Assembly: GCF_020089865.1 (NCBI RefSeq)
Contig: NZ_JAIRBM010000011.1
Coordinates: forward strand, 62,001 to 126,000
Source of the DNA: Microvirga puerhi
GTDB taxonomy: Bacteria; Pseudomonadota; Alphaproteobacteria; Rhizobiales; Beijerinckiaceae
Reading direction: 5' to 3'
Length of the DNA: 64,000 nucleotides
The position numbers were made by a program, and so were the translations under genes. Positions 17,054 to 27,275 of the stretch are shown one piece after another; positions within the stretch are counted from its first letter, which is position 1, and each line of letters begins with the position of its first letter. The notes beneath the pieces were generated by a model, which saw only the letters and a program-made list of their open reading frames with translations, was not told the origin of the DNA and did not search any database.

Positions 17054-17932
17054 TTACTCCTGCCCCTTCTCCCCCGTCGGTTGCTCTTTCACGCCGAGCG
17101 CATCGGCGAGGCGCATCTTGGCCGAACCGGGTCGCAGCGGCTTCTGCTGACTTTCATGGGGCGTCCAGCCGGACAGCCAGATGATCTCGAAGGTCGCGGG
17201 CACCCGCCCGTCCGGATCGGCGAAGCGCTCCACATAGATCTCCGCCGCCCGCATCAGCGTCCCACGGCGCAAGGGCGTCTTTCGCCGGTCGTGGAGGGCA
17301 TTCGTCAGGCCCATCTGCCGCAGATCCCGCATGAGAGCGAAGGGATCGCCGTAGCGCACGCGCACCGTTTCCGAATCCGCCACCGGCAGGGCAAAGCCGG
17401 CCCGCTGCAGCAGGCCGCCGAGATCCCGCACGTCGGCGAAAGGAGCGACGCGGGGACTGACGCCTCCCTCGAGTTCCGCTTCGGCCTGAGTGAAGGCCTG
17501 CCGCAGCTCGGTCAGCGTCGCCCCGCCGAGAAGTGCACCCATGAAGAGCCCGTCAGACTTCAGGACCCTCCGGATCTGGACGAGCGCCCCCGGCAGATCG
17601 TTGACGCCCTGAAGCGACAGAAGCGAGATGGCGAGATCGAACTGGGGCTCCGATACAGGGAGGTTCTCCTCATCGCCCTGGATGCTTTCAGGCTCCGGCA
17701 AGGGAGCAATGCGCACCACCTGTTCGGAGCGGCCACGGCGCAGGAACTCGGCCGCCACCGGCGTTGGCGTGCCGACATCGAGAGCAAGCGGAAAAGTCCG
17801 CAGCACCGGAGCGAGGCGCTCCTCGAGATCCTCGACGGTGCGGGCCAGGAGAAAATCGGCATAGCCGGTGCGCATGGCCCGTTCGAGGCGGCGGCGGACG
17901 AGGGAGCGATCGAAGACGAGTGGAGCTTTCAT
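17054..17932 (-). CDS. Class I SAM-dependent methyltransferase, NDUFAF5/BioC-like
   Basis: The 292-residue protein opens with PLVFDRSLVRRRLERA, then a Rossmann methyltransferase core in which LALDVGTPTPVAAEF is motif I. NDLPGALVQIRRVLKSDGLFMGALLGG contains motifs for the post-I strands. The sequence pattern matches the bacterial relatives of human NDUFAF5, which modifies an arginine of a complex I subunit; BioC is the related alternative. Its place opposite comF-grxC is typical for Rhizobiales. The Pro-rich motif I (TPTP in place of GxG) deviates from a standard SAM-binding loop. Confidence 0.82.
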   Translation of the reverse strand: MKAPLVFDRSLVRRRLERAMRTGYADFLLARTVEDLEERLAPVLRTFPLALDVGTPTPVAAEFLRRGRSEQVVRIAPLPEPESIQGDEENLPVSEPQFDLAISLLSLQGVNDLPGALVQIRRVLKSDGLFMGALLGGATLTELRQAFTQAEAELEGGVSPRVAPFADVRDLGGLLQRAGFALPVADSETVRVRYGDPFALMRDLRQMGLTNALHDRRKTPLRRGTLMRAAEIYVERFADPDGRVPATFEIIWLSGWTPHESQQKPLRPGSAKMRLADALGVKEQPTGEKGQE

Positions 17933-18041
17933 GGAACGCCCGATATGGCGCGAGATGCTCCACGAGCCAAGGACTTCTTCGTCTTTCCCCTCCGACCGGA
18001 GAGATGTACCGGCGGGTCGCGGAGCCTAATCTCGTCCTGCG

Positions 18042-18818
18042 ATGCGGACCGTCGATCGACCCGAACCCTCCGGAATGCGCTGGCGCGTGCCCCTCGCGCC
18101 TCTGGCGCAGATGCTGATCGGCCTCCTCTATCCGCCGACCTGCATCGCCTGTAGCGCGGCGACCGGCATTCCCCACGGCCTGTGCGCCGATTGCTGGTCG
18201 GGCATCGGGTTCATTTCCAGGCCATATTGCGAACGTCTCGGCACGCCCTTTGCCGTCGATCTCGGCCAGCCGCTCCTCTCGCCTGCCGCCATCGCCGAGC
18301 CACCGGTCTTCGGCCGTGCCCGGGCGGTCGCCCGCTACGATGGCACCGCGAGCCTCCTGGTGCATCGCCTCAAATATGCGGACCGGCCCGAACTGGCTCG
18401 GGCGATGGGCGTGATGATGGCGCGCGCCGGCGCGGAACTTCTCCGGGAGGCCGACGCGCTCGTCCCGGTTCCGCTCCACCGCTGGCGTCTATGGCGCCGC
18501 CGCTTCAACCAGGCCATGGCTCTCTCAGACATCGTCTCGCGAGAGAGTGACGTGCCCTGCGATCCCTTTCTGCTGGCCCGCGTGAAGCGGACCCGTCAGC
18601 AGGTCGGGCTGACCCGTGCACAGCGGCAGGAAAACCTGCAGGGCGCCTTCCGAGTGCCGCCCGAAGCACGGGCGCGGCTAAAGGGCCGCCGGGTCGTTCT
18701 GGTGGACGACGTCCTGACTACGGGCGCTACCGCCAACGCGGCCGCGCGGGCGCTCCTGCGCGGCGGGGCAGCTACAGTCGATGTGATCGCCTTCGCACGG
18801 GTCGTGACGGATGCGTAA
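18042..18818 (+). CDS. ComF family phosphoribosyltransferase-like protein
   Basis: The 258-residue protein has an N-terminal zinc-finger-like region (LLYPPTCIACSAATG, GLCADCWSGIGF) and a PRT fold with the PRPP loop RRVVLVDDVLTTGATANAAA. In naturally competent bacteria ComF helps bring DNA into the cytoplasm; outside them the role is unclear. The ATG at 18075 (MRWRVP) is an alternative start. It overlaps the reading frame leading to grxC by context only, with 40 bases to the grxC ATG, so both probably share a transcript. Confidence 0.9.
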   Translation: MRTVDRPEPSGMRWRVPLAPLAQMLIGLLYPPTCIACSAATGIPHGLCADCWSGIGFISRPYCERLGTPFAVDLGQPLLSPAAIAEPPVFGRARAVARYDGTASLLVHRLKYADRPELARAMGVMMARAGAELLREADALVPVPLHRWRLWRRRFNQAMALSDIVSRESDVPCDPFLLARVKRTRQQVGLTRAQRQENLQGAFRVPPEARARLKGRRVVLVDDVLTTGATANAAARALLRGGAATVDVIAFARVVTDA

Positions 18819-18858
18819 GGGCCGCCTATATGAAGGCCTCCGAACCGAAAGGCTTCCG

Positions 18859-19116
18859 ATGCCCCCGATCACGATCTACACTAAGAGCTGGTGCCCCTAT
18901 TGCTCCGCCGCAAAGAAGCTCCTCTCCGACAAGGGCGCCGCCTTCACGGAGATCGACATCGAAGCCGAGCCCGCGAGGCGCGCCGAGATGATCCAGAAGG
19001 CTAGCGGCCGCACCACCGTGCCGCAGATCTTCATCGGCGAGCGCCATGTGGGCGGCTGCGACGATCTTTATGCCCTGGACGAGAGAGGGCAACTTGAGGC
19101 TTTATTGGCGGCCTGA
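18859..19116 (+). CDS. grxC: Glutaredoxin 3
   Basis: The 85-residue thioredoxin-fold protein has the dithiol active site CPYC (residues 12-15), the TVPQIFIG cis-proline segment and the VGGCDDLYALDERG glutathione-binding end. It reduces disulfides and glutathione mixed disulfides. The ATG at 18859 gives the exact family length. It lies between comF and the nitrilase gene in a same-strand run (comF-grxC-nit-DUF1178), an order common in Rhizobiales. Confidence 0.96.
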   Translation: MPPITIYTKSWCPYCSAAKKLLSDKGAAFTEIDIEAEPARRAEMIQKASGRTTVPQIFIGERHVGGCDDLYALDERGQLEALLAA

Positions 19117-19129
19117 CGGAGACCGACCC

Positions 19130-19993
19130 ATGACCGCCACCCGCTTCACCGCCGCCTGCGTCCAGATGCGCTCCGGGCGTGACGCCCTGGAGAACCGTGA
19201 TGCCGCCGTCGCCCTCGTTCGCGAGGCGGCCGACAAGGGCGCCGATTTCGTCCAGACCCCCGAGATGACTTCGCTTGTCGAGCGGGACCGCACGTCTCTG
19301 TTCGACAAGGTGGGGCCGGAGGAGACGGATCCGACGCTGTCCGCTCTGCGCGAGGTGGCCCACGAACGCGGGATCGTGGTGCAGATCGGTTCCGTGGCGG
19401 TCAAGGAAGGCGACAAGATAGCCAACCGTGCTTTCCTGATCGGCCAGGACGGCGGGATCATCGCGTCCTACGACAAGGTCCACCTCTTCGATGTCGATCT
19501 GCCGAACGGCGAAAGCTGGCGTGAATCGGCCACCTACACAGGCGGCAACAAGGCCGTGCTGGCCGAGACGCCCTGGGGCATGCTCGGCATGTCCATCTGC
19601 TACGACGTGCGCTTCGCGGCCCTTTACAGGGCGCTTGCCGAAGCGGGCGCATCCTTCCTGTCCGCCCCGGCCTGCTTCACGAAGCAGACGGGCGAGGCTC
19701 ATTGGCACGTGCTGCACCGAGCGCGGGCCATCGAGACAGGCTCCTTCATGATTTCGGCCGCACAGGGTGGCCTCCACGCGGACGGCCGCGAGACCTTCGG
19801 GCATTCGCTCATCGTCGATCCGTGGGGCCGGATTCTGGCGGAAGCCGGCACCGAGCCCGGTGTGATCCTGGCGGAGATCGATACCGGGCTCGTGGCGGAT
19901 GCCAGAGGGCGGATCCCGACCCTCAAGAACGCCCGCCCCTTCACGGTCGAGACCGCGTCAGCGGCCCCGGCCAAGCGAGCCGCGAGCGCCTGA
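19130..19993 (+). CDS. Nitrilase-superfamily amidase (Nit1/Nit2 type)
   Basis: The 287-residue protein has the Glu-Lys-Cys triad of carbon-nitrogen hydrolases: Glu45 in QTPEMTS, Lys116 in SYDKVHLFDVDLP and Cys157 in GMSICYDVRF. The Nit-type motifs GESWRESATYTGG and DPWGRILAEAG fit the branch that hydrolyses deaminated glutathione or omega-amides. A place next to glutaredoxin 3 suits a glutathione-repair role, which is inferred. It begins 13 bases after the grxC stop. Confidence 0.92.
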   Translation: MTATRFTAACVQMRSGRDALENRDAAVALVREAADKGADFVQTPEMTSLVERDRTSLFDKVGPEETDPTLSALREVAHERGIVVQIGSVAVKEGDKIANRAFLIGQDGGIIASYDKVHLFDVDLPNGESWRESATYTGGNKAVLAETPWGMLGMSICYDVRFAALYRALAEAGASFLSAPACFTKQTGEAHWHVLHRARAIETGSFMISAAQGGLHADGRETFGHSLIVDPWGRILAEAGTEPGVILAEIDTGLVADARGRIPTLKNARPFTVETASAAPAKRAASA

Positions 19994-20041
19994 GCCGCTG
20001 CTCTTGGACAACCGACCTCTCATCACCATCTCCCGAAGGAC

Positions 20042-20485
20042 ATGATCAAGTATGCCTTGGCCTGCGAGCAGGCCCACGAATTCGAAAGCTGGTTCCCCTC
20101 GAGCGAAGCGTATGAGACGCAGCGCAAACGCGGCTTCGTGACCTGTCCCTATTGCCGGTCGCCGAAGGTGGAAAAGCAGATCATGGCGCCATCCATCGGC
20201 CGAACCGACAAGGGACATGCCGAGGCGACGGAGCCAATGCCGGTCGCCATGCTGTCCGAGAAGGAACAGCAGATCCGCGCCATGATCCGCGCGGTGCGGG
20301 AGCACGTGATGCAGAATTCCGAGAACGTTGGCAAAGCCTTCGTCGAAGAGGCCCGAAAGATCCACTACGGCGAAGCGGAGGAGCGCGCCATCTATGGCGA
20401 GGCCGATCTGGCCGAGGCGCGTGCCCTCGTGGAGGAAGGCATCGACGTGTTGCCCCTGCCGACAGTGCCGGACGATCGGAATTAG
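20042..20485 (+). CDS. DUF1178 family protein
   Basis: The 147-residue protein starts MIKYALACEQAHEFESWFPS and has a zinc-ribbon-like CPYCRSPKVEKQIMAPS. This is the pattern of DUF1178, a conserved alphaproteobacterial family of unknown function. The C-terminal half is helical with REHVMQNSENVGKAFVEEAR and GEAEERAIYGEA. It follows the nitrilase gene by 48 bases and closes the comF-grxC-nit run. Confidence 0.88.
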   Translation: MIKYALACEQAHEFESWFPSSEAYETQRKRGFVTCPYCRSPKVEKQIMAPSIGRTDKGHAEATEPMPVAMLSEKEQQIRAMIRAVREHVMQNSENVGKAFVEEARKIHYGEAEERAIYGEADLAEARALVEEGIDVLPLPTVPDDRN

Positions 20486-20517
20486 TCCGCTTTCATCACC
20501 TTTTCGGAGCCTCGCAG

Positions 20518-20940
20518 ATGCCACAATGCAACCGGTTCGGCCTTGCCGTGGCAATATTCCTCGGGTTCACCGGAGGCGTCGCGGCGCAGGAAAAAGCCAA
20601 CACGACCTGCATCTGGAGCTTGTTCAAGATGGTTCAGGCCTTCGAAGCAGCCTGTAACCCGGACGAGGCGACGGAATATCGGAAGACACTGGACGAGGGC
20701 GTCGCAGCTCTTGAGCACCGCACGGAGGAGCTCGGGACATTGCCCGATATGACTTCTGTTGCCGAGAATATCCCAAAGCTCATCAAGAATGAGATTGGGA
20801 AAGATGCCTCTCAGTGTTCTCGCGGGCATGTCTTCGATATGGCACAGCACGCACGGGCAATGGGCGCAGAAGGGCTGCGGGCGGAATTTGCCAGAATCGT
20901 CGCCGTATCGAAGGAAAACCAACTCAACGGCTGCCTTTGA
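20518..20940 (+). CDS. Small secreted protein of unknown function
   Basis: The 140-residue protein begins with a signal peptide (RFGLAVAIFLGFTGGVAAQ, cut near residue 22). The mature part is helical, with three Cys residues (TTCIWS, EAACNP, SQCSRG) and a fourth near the end (NGCL), so two disulfides are possible. No family was recognised. The ATG at 20518 fixes the signal peptide. The codon use resembles its neighbours less strictly in GC at third positions. Confidence 0.7.
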   Translation: MPQCNRFGLAVAIFLGFTGGVAAQEKANTTCIWSLFKMVQAFEAACNPDEATEYRKTLDEGVAALEHRTEELGTLPDMTSVAENIPKLIKNEIGKDASQCSRGHVFDMAQHARAMGAEGLRAEFARIVAVSKENQLNGCL

Positions 20941-21019
20941 CCTTTCCCCGGAATGACGCATTTTGACCTGGATCGGCCGGGCCTGACGATGCGGCTCGGG
21001 CAGGTTTCAGGGGCTCTGC

Positions 21020-21541
21020 TTGACGGTCTTCTTCACCAGCGACACCCATTTCGGCGACCCGCGGGTGCTGCGCATCGACAAGCGCCCTTTCAAGACGATC
21101 CCCGAACATGACGAAGCCCTGATCGCCCGCTGGAACGAGGTTGTTGGGCCGAAAGACGAGGTCTGGCATCTCGGCGATTTTGCTCTGCACGTGAAGCTTG
21201 CGCGTATCACCGAGCTGCTGGAGCGCCTGAACGGGCGCAAGCATTTGATCACCGGCAACAATGACGGGCCCGAAACGGTTTCCGCCGTCGGCTGGGCAAG
21301 CGTGCAGCCCTATGCGGAATTGAATCTCGATGGCTATGGTCTCGTGTTGTGTCACTATGCCTTCCGGACCTGGAAGAATATGGGCCGTGGCTGGATTGAT
21401 CTGCACGGCCATTCGCATGGCAAGCTGAAGCCGCAGACACGCCAGTTCGATGTCGGCGTCGACGCCCGGGACTACCGACCGGTGACGCTCGACGAGATTC
21501 TCGGCTCCTCCCGACTTCGTCATCGCCGGCCCGCCGGTTGA
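21020..21541 (+). CDS. Calcineurin-like metallophosphoesterase
   Basis: The 173-residue protein has the metallophosphatase motifs in order: TSDTHFGD (Asp/His), DEVWHLGDF (GD in place of GDxxDR), GNNDG (GNHD-like), CHYAF and the closing LHGHSHGKL. It resembles the short phosphoesterases found in phage-like and chromosomal contexts. It starts with TTG, with CAGGGG 6 bases ahead, and no ATG is available near. The substrate is unknown. Confidence 0.85.
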   Translation: MTVFFTSDTHFGDPRVLRIDKRPFKTIPEHDEALIARWNEVVGPKDEVWHLGDFALHVKLARITELLERLNGRKHLITGNNDGPETVSAVGWASVQPYAELNLDGYGLVLCHYAFRTWKNMGRGWIDLHGHSHGKLKPQTRQFDVGVDARDYRPVTLDEILGSSRLRHRRPAG

Positions 21542-21594
21542 GGGTTTCCGCCGCGAGCCATTCGCTTTAGGACCCTAGGGGAAGGGAGACGCGA

Positions 21595-22818
21595 ATGGGT
21601 CAGGGACAGCATCGGAAGACACCTGCTACAGGCATGCGGCGCATCTCGCTCATGCGTCGGTTCTTCGACAGCGAGGCCTCCGGTGGCATTCTGCTGATGG
21701 GTGTCACCATCCTGGCGCTGGTGGTCGCCAACTCGCCCCTGTCAGGCGCCTATTTCGGCATTCTCAAGACCTATGTGCTGGGCCTGAGCGTGCAGCACTG
21801 GATCAACGATGCCCTGATGGCGGTGTTCTTCCTGCTCGTGGGTCTCGAGATCAAGCGTGAGTTCCTCGACGGACAGCTCTCGACCTGGCCGCGCCGCATC
21901 CTGCCGGGCATCGCGGCCCTCGGCGGCATGGTGGTGCCGGCGCTCGTCTATATCGCCGTCACCTGGACGGATCCGGTCCTGCGTGCCGGATGGGCCATTC
22001 CGGCAGCGACCGATATCGCCTTCGCCCTCGGCGTCCTGAGCATTCTCGGGGCGAGAGTGCCGACCTCGCTCAAGATCTTCCTGACGGCGCTTGCCATCCT
22101 CGACGATCTCGGCGCCATCATCATCATCGCGCTGTTCTATACCAGCGATCTCGCCGTGCCGATGCTCGGCCTTGCAGGCCTGTGCCTCGCAGCGCTGATC
22201 GCGCTCAACCGCTTCGGGATCGCGAGAATCCTGCCCTATCTGGCGATCGGCGCACTGATGTGGTTCTTCGTGCTCAAATCCGGCATCCACGCCACCCTGG
22301 CCGGCGTGGCCCTTGCTCTCACGATTCCGCTCCATCCCGAGCCGAAAAAGACGCGGGCGGAGGATTCGCCTCTTCATCGCCTCGAACACGCGATCCAGCC
22401 CTGGGTTGCCTATGCGATCATCCCGATCTTCGGCCTCGCCAATGCCGGCCTGTCCTTCGAGGGCTTCTCGCTGTCGTCCCTCGTCTCGCCGCTGCCGATG
22501 GGCGTGGCGCTTGGGCTCTTCCTCGGCAAGCAGATTGGCGTCTACGGGGCCATACTCGCAGCGGGGCGTCTCGGCCTGGCCGACCTGCCGGCCGGCGCAT
22601 CGCGGCTTCAATGCTACGGCGTCGCGCTTCTATGCGGCATCGGCTTTACCATGAGCCTCTTCATCGACGCGCTGGCATTCGGAGGACGGAATGATCTCAT
22701 CGATTCCGCCAAGATCGGCGTGCTCGCCGGCTCCTTCCTGTCGGCGCTCTGCGGCTTCCTGGTCCTGCGCTTCGCGCCGCGGCCTGCGCCTCAGCGGCGG
22801 GCGGCGGTGAGCATGTAG
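21595..22818 (+). CDS. nhaA: Na+/H+ antiporter NhaA
   Basis: The 407-residue inner-membrane protein has the family features: [20 protein letters not shown], the ATDIAFALG segment (Asp133 of E. coli), and [18 protein letters not shown] with the two transport aspartates (Asp163/164 of E. coli). [12 protein letters not shown] is near the end. It swaps two protons for a sodium ion to control pH and salt. GGGGAAGGGAG lies ahead of the ATG. Its last 28 bases overlap the end of convergent ubiG. Confidence 0.97.
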   Translation: MGQGQHRKTPATGMRRISLMRRFFDSEASGGILLMGVTILALVVANSPLSGAYFGILKTYVLGLSVQHWINDALMAVFFLLVGLEIKREFLDGQLSTWPRRILPGIAALGGMVVPALVYIAVTWTDPVLRAGWAIPAATDIAFALGVLSILGARVPTSLKIFLTALAILDDLGAIIIIALFYTSDLAVPMLGLAGLCLAALIALNRFGIARILPYLAIGALMWFFVLKSGIHATLAGVALALTIPLHPEPKKTRAEDSPLHRLEHAIQPWVAYAIIPIFGLANAGLSFEGFSLSSLVSPLPMGVALGLFLGKQIGVYGAILAAGRLGLADLPAGASRLQCYGVALLCGIGFTMSLFIDALAFGGRNDLIDSAKIGVLAGSFLSALCGFLVLRFAPRPAPQRRAAVSM

Positions 22819-23534
22819 TTCACCGCCATGTCGCGCGAGAGCGACCATGTCCCGGTGAGCGGATTGTAGGCGACCCCGGTCTGATCCGTCACCGTGAAGC
22901 CCGCGCCGTCCAACGCCGCCGCGAGCTCCTCCGGGGTCACGAATTTCTCCCATTCATGGGTGCCCCGCGGCAGCCAGCCGAGAACGTATTCCGCCCCGAC
23001 GATCGCAAGCGCGAAGGAGCGCAGGGTCCGGTTGAGGGTCGCCATGAAGAGGGCGCCGCCGGGCTTCACGGCCTGTCCGCAGGCCGCCACGAAGGCCGGC
23101 ACGTCGGCGACATGCTCCACGACTTCCATGGCGAGCACCAAGTCGAAGGTCTCGCCCCTGGCCGCCACGGCCTCGACCGTCTCGTTACGGTAGTCGATGG
23201 CGAGGCCGCCCTGTTCCGCATGAAGCCGCGCGACCGAGACGTTCGTCGGCGCCGGATCGAGCCCCGTCACCCGGGCACCCAGGCGAGCCAGAGGCTCCGA
23301 GAGAACGCCCCCGCCGCAGCCGACATCGAGAATCGTGAGGCCCTCAAGGGAGCGGGCCGAGCGCGGATCTCGCCCGAACCGGCGACAGGCTTCGTCCCGG
23401 ATATAGGCTAAGCGCACCGGATTGAACCGGTGCAGGACCTTCATGGGCCCTTTCGGATCCCACCAGGTCGCGGCGATCTTCTCGAAGCGGGCGACCTCGG
23501 CCGGGTCGATGGTGGTGCTGGCGCCGTCGGCCAT
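22791..23534 (-). CDS. ubiG: Ubiquinone biosynthesis O-methyltransferase
   Basis: UbiG carries out both O-methylations of ubiquinone synthesis. The 247-residue protein has the UbiG opening ([36 protein letters not shown]), SAM motif I ([18 protein letters not shown]), [13 protein letters not shown], and the C-terminal [19 protein letters not shown]. The length is standard. It is divergent from lysC, a conserved pair in Rhizobiales, and its 3' end overlaps nhaA by 28 bases. Confidence 0.97.
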   Translation of the reverse strand: MADGASTTIDPAEVARFEKIAATWWDPKGPMKVLHRFNPVRLAYIRDEACRRFGRDPRSARSLEGLTILDVGCGGGVLSEPLARLGARVTGLDPAPTNVSVARLHAEQGGLAIDYRNETVEAVAARGETFDLVLAMEVVEHVADVPAFVAACGQAVKPGGALFMATLNRTLRSFALAIVGAEYVLGWLPRGTHEWEKFVTPEELAAALDGAGFTVTDQTGVAYNPLTGTWSLSRDMAVNYMLTAARR

Positions 23535-23677
23535 GGGACCTGCCTCTCGGAAACGTGCTCAAACGATGTAAGAGACATATCCGCCGCGTTGACAGCGCGC
23601 TACCCCGCAGTCATGTAAGGGCGCCTCCCGCTCTGGCGACGAGGCGCTTCCGATCTCCCACACGGCCCCCAGATCCC

Positions 23678-24916
23678 ATGCCTCGTCTCGTCATGAAGTT
23701 CGGCGGCACCTCCGTCGCCAATGTTGAACGCATCCGCAATGTGGCGCGGCACGTCAAACGCGAGGTCGAGGCGGGCTACGACGTGGCGGTCGTCGTGTCG
23801 GCCATGTCGGGCAAGACGAACGAGCTCGTCGGCTGGGTCAAGGACGCCTCTTCCTTCTATGATTCCAAGGAATACGACGTGGTCGTCGCGTCCGGCGAGC
23901 AGGTCACGTCGGGCCTTCTCGCCGTCGCGCTCCAGGAAATGGGTCTCAAGGCGCGCTCCTGGCAGGGCTGGCAGATCCCGATCATGACCTCGGATGCCCA
24001 TGGCTCTGCGCGAATCGCCGCCATCGACGGCACCGGCATCCTCCAGGGCTTCAGCCAAAGCCGGGAAGTGGCAGTGGTCTCCGGCTTCCAGGGTCTGCAC
24101 CAGCCTACCCAGCGCGTCACCACTCTCGGACGCGGTGGATCGGATACCAGCGCGGTTGCCCTGGCCGCGGCCATCCAGGCGGAGCGCTGCGACATCTATA
24201 CGGACGTGGACGGCGTCTACACCACCGATCCCCGGATCGTGAGCAAGGCGCGCCGTCTCGACAAGGTTTCCTACGAGGAGATGCTGGAAATGGCTTCCCT
24301 CGGGGCCAAGGTGCTGCAGGTGCGCTCAGTGGAGCTCGCCATGATGCACCGGGTCCCGACCTATGTGCGCTCCAGCTTCGACGATCCCGCCGCGCCCAAG
24401 CTCGGCACCCTCATCTGCGACGAGGAAGATATTATGGAACAGCAAGTTGTCACGGGCATCGCCTATTCGCGGGACGAAGCGCAGATTACGTTGCGGAATG
24501 TCGCGGACAAACCCGGCATCGCCGCCTCGATCTTCGTGCCCCTGGCGGATGCCAACATCAATGTGGACATGATCATCCAGGTCGTGTCCGACGATACGAC
24601 GACGACGGACATCACCTTCACGGTTCCGGCAGCGGACTACGAACGGGCCTGTTCGGTGCTGAACCAGCATAAGGACGAGATCGAGTTCAAGAATCTCCAG
24701 GGCGCCACGGACGTCGTGAAGGTCTCGGCCATCGGCGTCGGCATGCGTAGCCATGCGGGCGTGGCCGCGAAGGCGTTCAAGGCCCTGGCCGATAAGGGGA
24801 TCAACATCCGGGCGATTACGACCTCGGAGATCAAGTTCTCCGTTCTGATCGACTCCGCCTACACGGAGCTTGCGGTGCGCACGCTCCACTCGCTATACGG
24901 CCTTGATCAAGCCTGA
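23678..24916 (+). CDS. lysC: Aspartate kinase
   Basis: LysC phosphorylates aspartate, the first step to lysine, threonine and methionine. The 412-residue protein starts MPRLVMKFGGTSVANVERI, has the catalytic TTLGRGGSDTSAVALA, and carries two C-terminal ACT domains (from about residue 265 and 345) that give feedback control, with the paired motifs GIAASIFVPLADANINVDMI and AFKALADKGINIRAITTSE. The length fits the single-domain alphaproteobacterial enzyme. metX and metW, later steps of methionine synthesis, are elsewhere in the window. Confidence 0.97.
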   Translation: MPRLVMKFGGTSVANVERIRNVARHVKREVEAGYDVAVVVSAMSGKTNELVGWVKDASSFYDSKEYDVVVASGEQVTSGLLAVALQEMGLKARSWQGWQIPIMTSDAHGSARIAAIDGTGILQGFSQSREVAVVSGFQGLHQPTQRVTTLGRGGSDTSAVALAAAIQAERCDIYTDVDGVYTTDPRIVSKARRLDKVSYEEMLEMASLGAKVLQVRSVELAMMHRVPTYVRSSFDDPAAPKLGTLICDEEDIMEQQVVTGIAYSRDEAQITLRNVADKPGIAASIFVPLADANINVDMIIQVVSDDTTTTDITFTVPAADYERACSVLNQHKDEIEFKNLQGATDVVKVSAIGVGMRSHAGVAAKAFKALADKGINIRAITTSEIKFSVLIDSAYTELAVRTLHSLYGLDQA

Positions 24917-25007
24917 TTGACTGCCAGTCCATGAGGCTGCGACACTCATCATAAAAGCCGGCGGCCCGCCTGTCGGCTAACCAACCAGGACGGGAATACG
25001 AGAGCCC

Positions 25008-27275
25008 ATGCCTAGCGCCCCCGGCGGTCCGCGCCTTCTGCTGCGCCGCCTCCGCGAGATCATGGCGGAGCCGATCGGAGCGCAGGATCGCCTCGACAAG
25101 ATCGTCGTCCTGATCGCCGCCAACATGGTGGCGGAAGTCTGCTCCGTCTATGTGATGCGGGGCGACGGGGTGCTGGAGCTGTTCGCCACCGAAGGTCTCA
25201 ACCGCGAAGCGGTGCACCGGACCACCATGCGTTCGGGCGAGGGCCTCGTCGGCCTCATCGCGGCAACTGCCGAACCGCTCGCCCTCTCCGACGCCCAGAG
25301 CCACCCGGCTTTCTCCTACAAGCCCGAGACCGGGGAAGAGATCTATCACGCCTTCCTCGGCGTGCCGCTCCTGCGGGCCGGCAACACCCTCGGCGTCCTC
25401 GTCGTCCAGAACCGCACCTACCGGATGTATGCCGAGGAGGAGATCGAGGCGCTTCAGACCACTGCGATGGTGCTGGCCGAAATGATCGCCGCTGGCGAAT
25501 TGCAGGCGCTTGCCCCGGTCGAGACCGGCATCGCCCTGCGCCGCCCGGTCTATCAGAAGGGCATTGCTCTCGCGGACGGCGTCGGCCTCGGCTACGTGGT
25601 GCCGCACGAGCCGCGGGTGATGGTCAAGAACCTGATCGCCGAGAACATGGAGGCCGAGCTCCAGCGTCTCGACCATGCCATCGCGGACGTGCGCACCTCG
25701 ATCGACGAGCTGATCGAGCGGGGCGACGTAGCCCATCATGGGGAGCACCGGGAGGTCCTGGAGACCTTCCGCATGTTCGCCCATGACCAGGGTTGGCTGC
25801 GGCGGATGCGGGAAGCCGTCACCTCCGGCCTGACGGCGGAGGCGGCGGTAGAGCGGGTCCAGTCCGACAACCGCGCCCGCATGCAGCGCCAGACGGATCC
25901 GTATCTACGCGAGCGGCTGCACGATCTCGACGATCTCGCCAACCGCCTGCTTCACCGTCTCGTGGGACGGGATCTCGTGGCGGAGCGGGGCTCCCTGCCG
26001 GATAACGCCATCATCGTCGCCCGCTCCATGGGCCCGGCAGCCCTGCTCGACTACGACCGCTCGCGTCTGCGCGGCCTCGTGCTCGAGGAAGGCGGGCCGA
26101 CGAGCCATATCGCCATCGTGGCGCGGGCCCTCGGTATCCCGGCCGTCGGCGAGGTTGCCAACGCGACGTCCCTGACCGAGCAGGGCGATGCGATCATCGT
26201 CGACGGGGCAGCCGGCGAAGTGCAGATCCGGCCGAGTTCGGACGTGGAGGCGGCTTATGCCGAAAAGGCCCGTCTGCGGGCCCGCCGCCAGGAGCAGTAT
26301 CTCAAACTTCGTGACGTGCCTGCCGTGACCAGGGACGGGGCGCCGATCACGCTGCAGCTCAATGCGGGCCTTCTGGTCGACCTGCCACACCTGGCCGAGA
26401 CGAGAGCCGAAGGCGTCGGGCTGTTCCGGACCGAGCTCCAGTTCATGGTCGCCGAGCGGATGCCGACGGCCAGCGAGCAGCAATCGCTCTACAGCGCCGT
26501 GGTGGCGGCGGTGGGTGACCTGCCGATAACCTTCCGGACTCTGGATATCGGCGGCGACAAGATCCTTCCCTACATGAACGCCATCGAAGAGGAGAACCCG
26601 GCTCTCGGATGGCGGGCCATCCGCATCGGCCTCGATCGACCCGGGCTGCTACGGGTGCAGGTCCGGGCGCTCCTGAAAGCCGCCGGTGGGCATGCCCTGA
26701 AGATTATGTTCCCCATGGTGGCCACCTGCGATGAGTTCATCCGCGCCAGGGAGATCGTCGAACGGGAGAAGGCCCATCTCTCCCGCCACGGACACACCCT
26801 GCCGCGGGACCTCAAGCTCGGCGCCATGCTGGAGGTGCCTTCCCTCCTCTTTCAGCTGAAAGAGATCTGCGCCGTCGCGGACTTCCTGTCGATCGGCTCC
26901 AACGATCTGATGCAGTTCCTCTTCGCCAGCGACCGGGAGAATCGCCGGGTCGCCGACCGCTTCGATCCTTTGAGCCCACCCATGCTGCGGGCGCTCAAGA
27001 TGGTGGTCGACGAGGCCGCCATGAGCAACTGCGAGCTGACCGTCTGCGGGGAGATCGGCGGCCGTCCGCTCGAAGCCATGGCTCTGATTGGCCTCGGGTA
27101 TCGGTCGCTTTCCATGTCCCCCGCCTCCATCGGCCCGGTGAAGGCCATGCTGCTTTCGCTCGATGCCGGAAAAGTCCGCGCCTTTCTGCTTGATGAGCTG
27201 GAGCGCGGCGGGGGCGGCGATACGCTGCGCTCAGCCCTCACGCAATTCGCGGAAACCCATGGTATTCCGATCTGA
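25008..27275 (+). CDS. ptsP: Phosphoenolpyruvate-protein phosphotransferase PtsP (EI-Ntr)
   Basis: PtsP starts the nitrogen phosphotransferase relay, moving phosphate from PEP to NPr and then to EIIA-Ntr. The 755-residue protein has an N-terminal GAF domain (about residues 1-160), the helical HPr-binding region, the phosphohistidine loop [15 protein letters not shown] with His367, and the C-terminal PEP-binding TIM barrel ([24 protein letters not shown]). The length is normal for this type. Its stop overlaps the prfA start (TGATG), so the two are translationally coupled, as in other Rhizobiales. Confidence 0.97.
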   Translation: MPSAPGGPRLLLRRLREIMAEPIGAQDRLDKIVVLIAANMVAEVCSVYVMRGDGVLELFATEGLNREAVHRTTMRSGEGLVGLIAATAEPLALSDAQSHPAFSYKPETGEEIYHAFLGVPLLRAGNTLGVLVVQNRTYRMYAEEEIEALQTTAMVLAEMIAAGELQALAPVETGIALRRPVYQKGIALADGVGLGYVVPHEPRVMVKNLIAENMEAELQRLDHAIADVRTSIDELIERGDVAHHGEHREVLETFRMFAHDQGWLRRMREAVTSGLTAEAAVERVQSDNRARMQRQTDPYLRERLHDLDDLANRLLHRLVGRDLVAERGSLPDNAIIVARSMGPAALLDYDRSRLRGLVLEEGGPTSHIAIVARALGIPAVGEVANATSLTEQGDAIIVDGAAGEVQIRPSSDVEAAYAEKARLRARRQEQYLKLRDVPAVTRDGAPITLQLNAGLLVDLPHLAETRAEGVGLFRTELQFMVAERMPTASEQQSLYSAVVAAVGDLPITFRTLDIGGDKILPYMNAIEEENPALGWRAIRIGLDRPGLLRVQVRALLKAAGGHALKIMFPMVATCDEFIRAREIVEREKAHLSRHGHTLPRDLKLGAMLEVPSLLFQLKEICAVADFLSIGSNDLMQFLFASDRENRRVADRFDPLSPPMLRALKMVVDEAAMSNCELTVCGEIGGRPLEAMALIGLGYRSLSMSPASIGPVKAMLLSLDAGKVRAFLLDELERGGGGDTLRSALTQFAETHGIPI